64,000 nt of DNA from Brevundimonas pondensis (GTDB taxonomy: Bacteria; Pseudomonadota; Alphaproteobacteria; Caulobacterales; Caulobacteraceae), in the NCBI RefSeq assembly GCF_017487345.1, contig NZ_CP062006.1:1-64000 (forward strand), read 5' to 3'. The position numbers were made by a program, and so were the translations under genes. The notes under the pieces are model-generated. The model worked only from the letters and a program-made list of their open reading frames with translations. It had not been told where the DNA came from and did not search any database. This document shows positions 29,401 to 37,632 of the stretch, in pieces; positions within the stretch are counted from its first letter, which is position 1, and every line of letters begins with the position of its first letter.

Positions 29401-29563
29401 TGGGCAACAGGATGGTGGCGTCGGTCAGGGTCTCGGGCGTCTGATCGCCCAGCCAGTCGAGCACGCCCGCCGCGAGGTCTTCGAGGAAGGGCCGCCAAGC
29501 GGGCACGGCGCGCCAGCGCGGGCCGGACCCGGCGAACGGATCGAAGCGGCCGCCCGTGGACAT
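26484..29563 (-). CDS. addB: double-strand break repair protein AddB, interrupted by an apparent frameshift
   Basis: Partner of AddA: inactive helicase core plus a PD-(D/E)XK nuclease. The true N-terminus is MSTGGRFDPF at 29563, with family-like WRPFLEDLAAGVLDWLGD and ILLPNRRAARAFSSALG, but that frame stops at 29237-29239. From about 29255 the homologous sequence (PAIPALTRRFEMARMI) continues in another frame down to 26484. One extra C in the run at 29253-29257 would restore a continuous protein of about 1,026 residues. The C-terminal nuclease shows AAIMDFKTGGVPSGKQ; I see no C-terminal Fe-S cysteines. Its start overlaps the murU stop (TGATG). A sequencing error, a real mutation or programmed slippage are all possible. 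Confidence 0.88.
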
Positions 29564-30276
29564 CAGGCTTCGGCCTTCAGTCGGGCTTCGGCCTCGTCGC
29601 GCGCCTGCGGGTCGCCGACGTGCATCCAGTCGCCGTCCAGCACGCAGCCGAATAGGCGGCCTTCGGCAGCCGACGCGCGCCACAGGGGGCTGAGCGAGAA
29701 GGGGCCGTCGGGACCGTGGTCGGCATAGTCGGGGCGGGTGATGTGGACGCCCATGTAGGCGAAGGGGGCGCTGGCGGCCTCGCCCCGGAAGGTCAGTCGG
29801 CCGTCGTCGCTGAGGAAGAAGTCGCCGCCGCCCTCGAAGCCGATGGAGCCTTCGCGCCGGGCCAGCAGCAGGGCGGCGTCCATGCGTTCCGGGTCCCACA
29901 GGCGGATGAGGTCCGCGAGGGCGTTGCCCCGGTCGATCCAGACGCTGTCGATATTGGCGACGAAGACGGGATCGTCGCCGAGCAGGGGGCGGGCCTTCTT
30001 CAAGCCGCCGCCGGTCTCCAGCAGTTCGGCGCGCTCGTCCGAGATGACGACGGCGGGACGGGTGCGGGCGGCCAGATGGCTTTCCAGCCGGTTGGCGAAC
30101 CAGTGGACGTTGACCACGGCCTTTTCCACGCCCGCCTCGGCCAGCCGGTCGAGCACGTGGTCGATCAGGGCGCGGCCGCCGACCTCGACCAGAGCCTTGG
30201 GCCGGTCATTGGTCAGGGGCCGCATCCGCGTGCCGAGCCCGGCGGCGAGGACCATGGCTGTGGTGGGGGCGGTCAT
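29563..30276 (-). CDS. murU: nucleotidyltransferase, MurNAc-1-phosphate uridylyltransferase-like
   Basis: Likely transfers UMP to an alpha-1-phosphosugar. The 237-residue protein has the NTP-transferase signature MVLAAGLGTRMRPLTNDRPK (8-27), VNVHWFANRLESHL, LLETGGGLKKA and FVANIDSVWID with the metal-binding aspartate. In Pseudomonas putida and Caulobacter, MurU works after AmgK to turn recycled N-acetylmuramic acid into UDP-MurNAc, bypassing fosfomycin-sensitive MurA. Here the gene overlaps by four bases an AmgK-like kinase gene, which supports that role over the HddC-like alternatives. ATG 30276 is chosen by that overlap. Confidence 0.85.
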   Translation of the reverse strand: MTAPTTAMVLAAGLGTRMRPLTNDRPKALVEVGGRALIDHVLDRLAEAGVEKAVVNVHWFANRLESHLAARTRPAVVISDERAELLETGGGLKKARPLLGDDPVFVANIDSVWIDRGNALADLIRLWDPERMDAALLLARREGSIGFEGGGDFFLSDDGRLTFRGEAASAPFAYMGVHITRPDYADHGPDGPFSLSPLWRASAAEGRLFGCVLDGDWMHVGDPQARDEAEARLKAEA

Positions 30277-31361
30277 CGGCGCACATCCTCCGGCACGTGG
30301 CGGTCCATCCAGCCGGCGACGGCTTCGAGGCCCGGCGCCTTCAGGTTGGCGTTCAGGTGCGCCCACATGCGGGGCATGAAGGCGGCGTATTTCGGCTTGG
30401 CGTCGCGGGCGATCAGGCGGGCGAAGATGCCGAGGATGCGCGCCTCGTTCAGCGCCGCCAGACCCTTGTAGGACGCCATGAAGGCTTCGCGGTCGGTCTC
30501 GGGCCGCAGAGCGAAATAGTGGTCCAGCGCCAGGATTTCCAGCGCGGGCGAGACGTCGCGGCGGGCGTCCTGCAGCAGGGAGTGGAGGTCCCACGACGGG
30601 TGGGCCTTCACCGCGTCCTGGAAGTCGATCAGACCGACCGAGGCGGCGCCGGTCTTGCCGTCCAGCCGGATCAGGTTCTCGGCGTGATAGTCGCGGTGGG
30701 CCATGACGCTGGCGCCCGCCTCGCCCGCCGCCGTGATCGGCGCCCAGACGGCGCGCCATTCGGCGACGGCGTCGTCATTGAAGGCCAGCGAAGGGATCAG
30801 TTTCGGCAGCCATTCGACGAAGAGGTCGGCCCCGCCCTGCAGCGCCGTCTGGTCATAGGTCAGCAGGGGCCAGTCGCCCGCAGCGCCGGTCAGGATATCC
30901 GGCGTCGGGGCGGCGTGCAGGACGGTCAGGGCCTCGACGGCGGCGCGGTAGAGAGGAACCTCCTCGGCGCCTTCAGCGATCACCTTGGCGAACAGGGCGT
31001 CGCCGAAGTCCTCGATCACGGCCAGGCCGTTCGGCGCGTCGACGGCGACGATCTCGGGCGCCGACAGGCCCAGCGATTTCAGGTGAGCGGCGACGGCGGC
31101 GAAGGCTTCGATGCGGCCGGCCGACAGGCGGGCGACGGCGTTCCAGCCATGGGCGTGGCGTTCTTCCGGCGTCCACGACGGATCGCAGATCTGGCTCTCG
31201 GCGGCGGGAGCCTGATCCATCAGCATCAGGCTGGCGCCCGAGACCGTGGTCAGCCGCTCGTAGCGGCGCGTCGAGGCGTCGCCGGGCAGGGGCGCGCGGA
31301 CGGCCCCGGCCAGACCGGCCGAGCGCAGAAAATCGAGACGGAGGGCTTCGCGGTCAGACAT
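30273..31361 (-). CDS. amgK: anomeric sugar kinase AmgK-like phosphotransferase
   Basis: Aminoglycoside-phosphotransferase-fold kinase; AmgK phosphorylates N-acetylmuramate and N-acetylglucosamine at the anomeric carbon. The 362-residue product carries the catalytic loop VMAHRDYHAENLIRL (about 221-235), the metal-binding VGLIDFQDA (about 243-251) and N-terminal PLPGDASTRRYERL, which is the glycine-rich start of this family. The next gene encodes the uridylyltransferase, giving the AmgK-MurU wall-recycling pair. The start overlaps the tsaE 3' end by eight bases. Confidence 0.87.
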   Translation of the reverse strand: MSDREALRLDFLRSAGLAGAVRAPLPGDASTRRYERLTTVSGASLMLMDQAPAAESQICDPSWTPEERHAHGWNAVARLSAGRIEAFAAVAAHLKSLGLSAPEIVAVDAPNGLAVIEDFGDALFAKVIAEGAEEVPLYRAAVEALTVLHAAPTPDILTGAAGDWPLLTYDQTALQGGADLFVEWLPKLIPSLAFNDDAVAEWRAVWAPITAAGEAGASVMAHRDYHAENLIRLDGKTGAASVGLIDFQDAVKAHPSWDLHSLLQDARRDVSPALEILALDHYFALRPETDREAFMASYKGLAALNEARILGIFARLIARDAKPKYAAFMPRMWAHLNANLKAPGLEAVAGWMDRHVPEDVRR

Positions 31362-31815
31362 GGACTTCCTTCAGTTTCGCTTCCCACGCCCCTGCGCCAG
31401 ACACGGTCGCAAGGCGGCCTTCGCCGTCCTCGGCGATGGTGATGCTCAGTCGGTCGGGGCCGAGCATATGGCCCGGGTCTTCGCCTAGCCGTTCGGGCCA
31501 TTCGATCAGGGCGCAGCCCTCGTCCAGGGCCTCGTCCAGACCGATCTCGAAGGCCTCTTCGGGGCGGCTGAGGCGATAGAGGTCGAAGTGGGCGACGGGC
31601 GGATCGCTCTCGTAGAACTGGACCAGGGTGAAGGTCGGGCTGGGCACGTCCTCGTCGGGCGAGGTCAGGGCGCGGATCAGGCCGCGCGCCAGGGTCGACT
31701 TGCCCATGCCGAGCGGGCCGTAGAGCAGAACGGATTCGCCCGGTTCCAGCAGGGGGGCGATGGCCTGGCCCAGACGGGTGGTGGCGTCGGCGTCGGTCAG
31801 TTGGAAGGTCGTCAT
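31354..31815 (-). CDS. tsaE: tRNA threonylcarbamoyladenosine biosynthesis ATPase TsaE
   Basis: ATPase needed with TsaB, TsaC and TsaD for the t6A37 modification of ANN-decoding tRNAs. The 153-residue product has Walker A GPLGMGKST (33-41), the TsaE motif DVPSPTFTLVQFYE (about 55-68) and HFDLYRLSRPEEAFEIGLDE (about 74-93). Many homologs carry GAGKTT; here the loop is GMGKST, still a valid P-loop. Overlaps at both ends tie it to the acyltransferase and amgK genes in one operon. In related genomes tsaE is often beside amgK. Confidence 0.95.
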   Translation of the reverse strand: MTTFQLTDADATTRLGQAIAPLLEPGESVLLYGPLGMGKSTLARGLIRALTSPDEDVPSPTFTLVQFYESDPPVAHFDLYRLSRPEEAFEIGLDEALDEGCALIEWPERLGEDPGHMLGPDRLSITIAEDGEGRLATVSGAGAWEAKLKEVHV

Positions 31816-32651
31816 GCGAACACCGCGTCGGGGTCGGTCGCGAGGACGCGTTCGACAAAGGTCTTCAGCGCCTCGGTGGCGCGGGCGGCGTCCGCGTCCA
31901 GCGCCTCGGGAGGGATGGGCAGGCCGACGCTGAGGTCGAATTCACGGCCCTGCTTGTTCAGCAGTTCGTGGAAGAGGGTGATGTCGCGCAGTTCCTGGGA
32001 GAAGCGGTCGAACAGGTGGAACAGGCGGCTGGTCGGCCCGGCGACGTGGATCGGGATGACCGGGGCTTCATACTTGCGCGCCAGAGACGCCGCCGTGGTG
32101 GCCCATTCGGGATCGGTCAGGCGGCCCTGTTCATCGACCCGGGCCAGCCGCCCGGCGGGGAACATGACGACGCAGCGCTCGGCCTCGAAGGCGTCCTTGG
32201 CGGACTGAAGCGTGGCGCGGGTCTTTTCGCGGGTGCGTTTGGCGGTGACCCATTCGACCGGGACCACGGTTTCGGACAGGCGGGGCGAGACGCGAAGCGC
32301 ATCGGCGTTGGCGAAATAGATCAGGTCGTCGCGCACGGTGCGCAGGGCGTCGTGGACGGCCAGGCCGTCGGCGATGCCGGTCGGGTGGTTGCAGATGACG
32401 AGGCAGCGGCCCGTGGCGGGCAGACGGTTCAGGTTCTGCGTCTCGACCGTCAACTCCAGCAGATCTGAGACATAGTCCAGCGCCTGACGCCCGCCCATCG
32501 GGGCGATGGCGTCGGCCATGCGCCGGGCCTTGGCGTAGTCCAGCAGGCCGTAGAGGGCGGGACGGACCAGCGGCCAGGCGCCTGAGCGCGTCAGGCGCGG
32601 CGCGCGCTCGGCGATCAGCACGTCGACGATGTGGGGCGAGGCGGGACTCAT
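31812..32651 (-). CDS. lysophospholipid acyltransferase-like protein
   Basis: Predicted 279-residue acyltransferase of the PlsC superfamily. The usual NHxxxxD site appears as CNHPTGIADG, with five residues between H and D, a variant known to me from alphaproteobacterial homologs. A second conserved block is VVMFPAGRLAR (the FPEG-like motif), followed by APVIPIHVAGP. Substrate is unknown; phosphatidate, ornithine-lipid or another acyl acceptor are possible. ATG 32651 is chosen over an upstream in-frame ATG at 32687. It is the first gene of the minus-strand run and its stop overlaps the tsaE start (ATGA). Confidence 0.85.
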   Translation of the reverse strand: MSPASPHIVDVLIAERAPRLTRSGAWPLVRPALYGLLDYAKARRMADAIAPMGGRQALDYVSDLLELTVETQNLNRLPATGRCLVICNHPTGIADGLAVHDALRTVRDDLIYFANADALRVSPRLSETVVPVEWVTAKRTREKTRATLQSAKDAFEAERCVVMFPAGRLARVDEQGRLTDPEWATTAASLARKYEAPVIPIHVAGPTSRLFHLFDRFSQELRDITLFHELLNKQGREFDLSVGLPIPPEALDADAARATEALKTFVERVLATDPDAVFA

Positions 32652-32754
32652 GATCCCGCTTGTCGCCGCTCCGGGCGACGGCGGCAAGCGACTTGGCGCT
32701 GGGGATTCGACGGCCTATCAATCCAGCGACGCTGTTTCAGGGATGGGTTTGACG

Positions 32755-34848
32755 ATGCAATCACGCTGGATGCTGGCCGCCGCTTTCGGGGCTCTGATGA
32801 CGGCGGCCTCGCCCGCCCTGGCCCTGAGCGATATGGCGCAGACCGCTGCGACGCCCGCCGCCGAGGCGCCGGCCGCCCGCGTCGGGCTGGGGGTCAAGGA
32901 GCTGGCGATGATGGAGCGGGTCAGCGATCCGCGCGTCTCGCCTGACGGTCGCCGCATTCTCTACGCCGTGCGCACCACCGACTGGGACGGCAACAAGGGC
33001 GTCAACGCCCTGTGGCTGGCCGAGGCCGACGGCGCGACGCCGCCGCGCAAGCTGGCGATTTCCGAGGGCGGCGTCGCGGGCGCGCGCTGGGCGCCGGACG
33101 GGCAGGCCATCTATTTCATGTCGTCACGCGGGGGATCGAATCAGGTCTGGCGCGCCGATCGCGAGGGCATGGCGGCGGCCCAGGTGACAACCTTGCCCAT
33201 CGACGTCTCGGGCTTCCGTATCGCCGAGGACGGCCGCTCGCTGATCCTGGGCGTCTCGGTCTTCACTGACTGCGCCACCCTGACCTGCGTCAAGGATCGA
33301 CTGGCCGAGCGCGCCAAGAGCGGGCTGCAGGCCTATGACCGTCTGCCGCTGCGCGTGTTCGACCACTGGGCCGACGGGCGCCGTACCCACCTGTTCAGCC
33401 AGCCGCTGAACGGCTCGGGTCTGGCGGGCGGCGAGGCGCGGGACCTGATGCCGGGACTGGACGCCGACGTGGCGGCGGGCGACGGCGACTTCACCCTGTC
33501 GCGCGACGGCAAGACCCTGATCTACAGCACCCAGAAGCAGGGCGCGGGCGAGCCCTTCACCAACAACAGCGACCTGTACCGCGTGTCGCTGGACGGCGGC
33601 GCGCCGGTCAATCTGACCGAGGGCAACCGGGGCGCTGACGGCAATCCGGCCTTTTCGCCCGACGGCCGTCGCCTGGCCTGGCTGGCTTCGCCGCGCGAGA
33701 ACGTCGGCGGCGATCAGGCCGTGGTCATGATCGCCGACGCCAGCGGGGCCAATGCGCGACAACTGACGAACTGGGATCGCGGGCCGGCTGGCCTGACCTG
33801 GCGTTCGGACGGCCGGGCGCTGTACGTCACCGCCTCGGATGTCGGCCAGAACCGCCTGTTCGAGATCGACGCCCGCACCGGCGTCGTGAAGGCCCTGACC
33901 GGCGACGGCGCCGTCAACGCCTTTGACGAGGCGGCGGGGGTGCTGGCCTATGCTCACGACGGCTTCACCGCTCCGACCCAGGTCTTTGTGTCGAGGAACG
34001 GCGCCGAGCCGCGTCAGGCGACGCAGCACAACGCCGAGCTGACGGCGCGGCTGGACCTGTCGGAAGGCGAAGCCCTGGCTTTTGCCGGCTGGAACGATGA
34101 GACGACGCACGGCTGGGTGTTCAAGCCCGCAAGCTATGTCGAGGGGCGCAAGTATCCGGCCGTCTATCTGATCCACGGCGGGCCCAAGTCGCCCTGGACC
34201 GAGAGCTGGTCCTGGCGCTGGAACCCGCAGGTCTATACGGCGGCGGGCTATGCGGTGGTCATGGTCAATTTTCACGGCTCGCCGGGCTATGGCCAGGCCT
34301 TCACCGACGCCATCAACGACCACTGGGGCGACCGCCCGCTGGAAGACCTGCAGAAGGGCTGGGGCGCCGCTCTGGCCGCCAATCCGTGGATCGACGGCGA
34401 CCGGGCCTGCGCGCTCGGCGCCTCCTACGGCGGCTATATGGTCAACACCATCGCGGGCAAGTGGAACGGGCCGTGGCGCTGCCTGGTCAATCATGCCGGG
34501 GTGTTCGATGTGCCGCAGCTGATGAACGCCATGGACATCGGCAACTTCATTCACGAGTTCGGCGGCCCCAGCTGGACGCGCAAGGACCTCTACGACGCCT
34601 TCAACCCCGAGACCTATGTCGCGGATTGGAAGAAGCCCATGCTGGTGCTGCACGGGTCCAAGGATTTCCGCGTGCCGATGGAGCAGGGCCTGGCCACCTT
34701 CTCGGCCCTGCAACGTGAAGGCATCCCCAGCCGCTTCGTTCACGTCCCGGACGAGAACCACTGGGTGCTGAAGCCCCGGACCTGGGTCGACTGGCAGCAG
34801 GAGATCCTGGACTGGACCGGGCGCTGGACGGCGGAGGGGCAGGACTAA
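32755..34848 (+). CDS. exported S9 family peptidase (paralog 1)
   Basis: Prolyl-oligopeptidase-type serine peptidase (dipeptidyl or acylaminoacyl peptidase) of about 697 residues, exported by a signal peptide (MQSRWMLAAAFGALMTAASPALA). An N-terminal beta-propeller built from WD40/PD40-like repeats (SPDGRRILYAV, APDGQAIYFM, SPDGRRLAWLA) covers about 45-410, and the hydrolase domain carries S557 in GASYGGYM, D637 in HGSKDF and H669 in ENHWVLK. ATG 32743 is an alternative start. Followed after 71 bases by a close paralog, so this is a tandem duplication. Confidence 0.93.
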   Translation: MQSRWMLAAAFGALMTAASPALALSDMAQTAATPAAEAPAARVGLGVKELAMMERVSDPRVSPDGRRILYAVRTTDWDGNKGVNALWLAEADGATPPRKLAISEGGVAGARWAPDGQAIYFMSSRGGSNQVWRADREGMAAAQVTTLPIDVSGFRIAEDGRSLILGVSVFTDCATLTCVKDRLAERAKSGLQAYDRLPLRVFDHWADGRRTHLFSQPLNGSGLAGGEARDLMPGLDADVAAGDGDFTLSRDGKTLIYSTQKQGAGEPFTNNSDLYRVSLDGGAPVNLTEGNRGADGNPAFSPDGRRLAWLASPRENVGGDQAVVMIADASGANARQLTNWDRGPAGLTWRSDGRALYVTASDVGQNRLFEIDARTGVVKALTGDGAVNAFDEAAGVLAYAHDGFTAPTQVFVSRNGAEPRQATQHNAELTARLDLSEGEALAFAGWNDETTHGWVFKPASYVEGRKYPAVYLIHGGPKSPWTESWSWRWNPQVYTAAGYAVVMVNFHGSPGYGQAFTDAINDHWGDRPLEDLQKGWGAALAANPWIDGDRACALGASYGGYMVNTIAGKWNGPWRCLVNHAGVFDVPQLMNAMDIGNFIHEFGGPSWTRKDLYDAFNPETYVADWKKPMLVLHGSKDFRVPMEQGLATFSALQREGIPSRFVHVPDENHWVLKPRTWVDWQQEILDWTGRWTAEGQD

Positions 34849-34919
34849 AACGGGACTTTGCGGGCGGCGCATGGGGGTATAGGCCTGCGGGCAGATCGAA
34901 ATCCGCTTGAGGAGCGCCC

Positions 34920-37025
34920 ATGCGCCGTCTGCCCCATCTTCTGTCTGGCCTGAGCGCCGTCGCCCTGCTGACGGCCTCGGCCCTGCCGGCCCTGGCCGAG
35001 GCGCCCGCGCCGGCCGCTGCGACCGCGCCTGCGGCGTCCAACGCCTTCACCTACCAGGACATGATTTCGGCCAACCGTCTGGGCGATCCTCAGGTGTCGC
35101 CGGACGGCGACTGGGTGGTCTATGCCCTGACCCAGACGGACGTGGCGGCCAACCGCCGTTCCAGCGCCCTCTACATTCTGAGCCTGAAGGGCGAGGGCGA
35201 GGCGCAGAAGCTGGCGATTTCCGAGGGCGGCGCCAACACCGCGCGCTGGGGCGCCGACGGCAAGCTCTACTTCCTGTCGGGTCGTTCGGGCTCGAGCCAG
35301 GTCTGGGTCTCTGCCGACAAGGGCGCGACGGCGACGCAGGTCACCAGCCTGCCGACCGACGTCAACGCCTACCGCATCAATGGCGCGGGCGACGCGGTGG
35401 CCGTGTCTCTGGCCGTCTATCCGGAAGCGCCCGACCTGAACGCCTCGGTCGAGCGCGCCAAGGCCGCCGCCGAGGTCAAGTCGACGGGGCAGGTCTATGA
35501 CCGCATGTTCGTGCGCCACTGGGACACCTGGAGCGACCACACCCAGAACCACCTCTTCGTCCAGACCATCGGCGCAGACGGCAAGGCGGGCGGCGATCCG
35601 GTCTGGGTCACCAAGGGCTTTGACGGCGACACCCCCTCCAAGCCGTTCGGCGACGAGAGCGAGTTCGTCTTCGCCCCCGACGGCCGGTCGCTGGTCTTCT
35701 CGGCGCGCGAAGCCGGCAAGAGCGAGCCGTGGAGCACCAACTTCGACCTCTACAGCGTCGCCGTCTCGGCGCCCGGTCAACTGACCAACCTGACCGAGGC
35801 CAACCCCGCCTGGGATACCGGCCCGGTCTTCTCGCCGGACGGCCAGACCCTGGCCTATCGCGCCATGGCCCGCCCCGGATTCGAGGCCGACAAGTTTGCG
35901 ATCTTCCTGCGTGACGTGGCCACCGGCCAGACGCGCCAGATCGCGGCCAACTGGGATCGTTCGGCCGACACCCTGCAATGGTCGGCGGACGGCAAGACCC
36001 TTTACACCACGGCCGGCGACGTGGGTCAGACCCGCCTGTTCGCCATCGACACGCGCAACGGCTCGGTCCTGCCGCTGACGGGCGAAGGCCATGTCGGCGC
36101 TTTCCAGCAGACGCCCTCGGGCTTCGTCATGTCGGTCGACACCCTGACCTCGCCCGCCGACCTTTATTTCAAGACCTGGCGCGGTCGCGAAATGCCGCGT
36201 CGCCTGACCAATGTGAACCCGCAGCTGGCCAACAAGGCCTTCGGCCAGTTCGAGCAGTTCAGCTTCCCTGGCTGGAACGACGAGACGGTGCACGGCTTCG
36301 TCATCAAGCCGGCCAACTATGTCGAGGGCCAGAAATACCCGGTCGCCTTCCTGATCCACGGCGGGCCGCAGGGTTCGTTCGGCAACGGCTGGTCCTATCG
36401 CTGGAACCCCGAGACTTATGCCGGCGCGGGCTATGCGGTGGTGATGATCGATTTCCACGGCTCGACCGGCTACGGTCAGGAGTTCACCGACGCCATCAGC
36501 CAGCACTGGGGCGACCGCCCGCTGGAAGATCTGCAGAAGGGTTGGGCCTTCGCGCAGCAGAAGTACGGCTTCCTGGACGGAAACAACGCCTGTGCGCTGG
36601 GCGCCTCCTACGGCGGCTACATGATCAACTGGATCGCCGGCAACTGGTCGGACGCCTTCAAGTGCCTGGTCAACCATGACGGCGTCTTCGACACCTTCGG
36701 CATGGGCTATTCGACCGAGGAGCTGTGGTTCACCGAGTGGGAATACGGCGGCACGCCGTGGGAAAACCCGGAGGGCTATCAGAAGTTCAACCCGGCCAAC
36801 CACGTCCAGAACTGGAAGACGCCTATGCTGGTGGTTCAGGGCGACCTCGACTACCGCATCCCGACGGCCCAGGGCCTGTCGACCTACACCGCCCTGCAAC
36901 GGCGCGGCATCGACAGCCGACTGGTCTTCTTCCCCAACGAGAACCACTGGGTGCTGAAGCCGGCCAACAGCCTGCAATGGCACAACGAGGTCTTCGGCTG
37001 GCTGGACAAGTATCTGGCCAAGTAG
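34920..37025 (+). CDS. exported S9 family peptidase (paralog 2)
   Basis: A 701-residue prolyl-oligopeptidase-type enzyme with signal peptide (MRRLPHLLSGLSAVALLTASALPALA). Propeller repeats include VSPDGDWVVYAL, FAPDGRSLVFSA and SPDGQTLAYRAM. The triad is S563 (GASYGGYM), D644 (GDLDYR) and H676 (ENHWVLK). Segments such as EGQKYPVAFLIHGGPQ and HWGDRPLEDLQKGW are nearly identical to paralog 1, while the signal and propeller differ more. GAGGAG precedes ATG 34920. An intrinsic terminator follows 25 bases after the stop, closing the two-gene unit. Confidence 0.94.
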   Translation: MRRLPHLLSGLSAVALLTASALPALAEAPAPAAATAPAASNAFTYQDMISANRLGDPQVSPDGDWVVYALTQTDVAANRRSSALYILSLKGEGEAQKLAISEGGANTARWGADGKLYFLSGRSGSSQVWVSADKGATATQVTSLPTDVNAYRINGAGDAVAVSLAVYPEAPDLNASVERAKAAAEVKSTGQVYDRMFVRHWDTWSDHTQNHLFVQTIGADGKAGGDPVWVTKGFDGDTPSKPFGDESEFVFAPDGRSLVFSAREAGKSEPWSTNFDLYSVAVSAPGQLTNLTEANPAWDTGPVFSPDGQTLAYRAMARPGFEADKFAIFLRDVATGQTRQIAANWDRSADTLQWSADGKTLYTTAGDVGQTRLFAIDTRNGSVLPLTGEGHVGAFQQTPSGFVMSVDTLTSPADLYFKTWRGREMPRRLTNVNPQLANKAFGQFEQFSFPGWNDETVHGFVIKPANYVEGQKYPVAFLIHGGPQGSFGNGWSYRWNPETYAGAGYAVVMIDFHGSTGYGQEFTDAISQHWGDRPLEDLQKGWAFAQQKYGFLDGNNACALGASYGGYMINWIAGNWSDAFKCLVNHDGVFDTFGMGYSTEELWFTEWEYGGTPWENPEGYQKFNPANHVQNWKTPMLVVQGDLDYRIPTAQGLSTYTALQRRGIDSRLVFFPNENHWVLKPANSLQWHNEVFGWLDKYLAK

Positions 37026-37050
37026 GGCCGGACATCCGACCATGAAGAAG

Positions 37051-37080
37051 GGCGCGGCCATCACTGGCCGCGCCTTTTGT
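37051..37080 (+). terminator. intrinsic terminator of the S9 peptidase pair
   Basis: GGCGCGGCCA at 37051-37060 and TGGCCGCGCC at 37065-37074 pair perfectly around the loop TCAC, followed by TTTTGT. The stem is 10 bases with a U-tract, 25 bases after the peptidase stop. Confidence 0.88.
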
Positions 37081-37097
37081 CGTTCTGGAAGCGGCCT

Positions 37098-37430
37098 CTA
37101 GTGCGCGGCGTAGGCCTGGGTCAGTTGGACATAGCGGCCATGCTCGCGCTCGGTCATGCAGCGGGGCGTGGCCCAGGTCTGTCCGACCGTCTTGGCTTCG
37201 ATGGCTTCGCGCGCGGTCAGGAAGACCGGCTCAGCGCCGTATTGGCGGGTGAAGGCGGTGCGAGTAGCGGCGTCGCTCTCGCAGATCAGCACCACGCGCT
37301 GCGACTGGACGGCCGAGACGCGCGTCGGCTGCGGCCTCTGGCTCTGCGGACTCTGCTCCGGGCTTTGAGCCAGGGCAGGCGCGGCTCCGGCGAGCAGCAG
37401 GGTCGAGACGGCGACGGCGATCAGGCGCAT
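37098..37430 (-). CDS. small exported protein of unknown function
   Basis: A 110-residue protein with a clear signal peptide (MRLIAVAVSTLLLAGAAPALAQ), a Gln/Pro/Ser-rich linker (about 22-40) and a short domain with two cysteines (VLICESDAAT and TPRCMTEREH) that may form a disulfide. The pattern R-V-V-L-I-C-E-S-D recalls small proteins that keep a single beta-strand core, but I recognise no family. GGAGGATATC precedes ATG 37430. It converges with the peptidase terminator and diverges from the TonB receptor gene. Confidence 0.75.
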   Translation of the reverse strand: MRLIAVAVSTLLLAGAAPALAQSPEQSPQSQRPQPTRVSAVQSQRVVLICESDAATRTAFTRQYGAEPVFLTAREAIEAKTVGQTWATPRCMTEREHGRYVQLTQAYAAH

Positions 37431-37445
37431 GCGATATCCTCCCTC

Positions 37446-37465
37446 GTCCGGAATTCGCTCCGGAC
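37446..37465. promoter_or_regulatory. perfect inverted repeat in the divergent spacer
   Basis: GTCCGGA at 37446-37452 and TCCGGAC at 37459-37465 form a 7-base inverted repeat with six bases between, 16 bases upstream of the small exported protein's start on the minus strand. It could be an operator half-pair or a leader hairpin. A second, weaker repeat (GACGTCG 37533-37539 with CGACGTC 37550-37556) lies nearer the TonB receptor. Confidence 0.4.
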
Positions 37466-37574
37466 TCAGATCGAATTATGCGCTCAATTTTCTCAATGTA
37501 AATATTTTACGACAAATCGATGAGTGAATCGTGACGTCGAAACGCGACGCGACGTCGGGCAGGGCGGTTTTGTG

Positions 37575-37597
37575 TTGCAAATCGCTCGCAATTGCAT
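37575..37597. promoter_or_regulatory. Fur-box-like palindrome
   Basis: The sequence TTGCAAATCGCTCGCAATT with a further GCAT is A/T-rich and palindromic around its centre (TTGC...GCAA), like the iron-dependent Fur operators reported before siderophore receptors in Caulobacterales and sphingomonads. It sits 36-58 bases upstream of the receptor ATG, where a repressor would block transcription. The identification is by resemblance only. Confidence 0.45.
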
Positions 37598-37632
37598 TTA
37601 AGCGCGAGGCCTTCTTCTGGAGCCTCCCCCTC

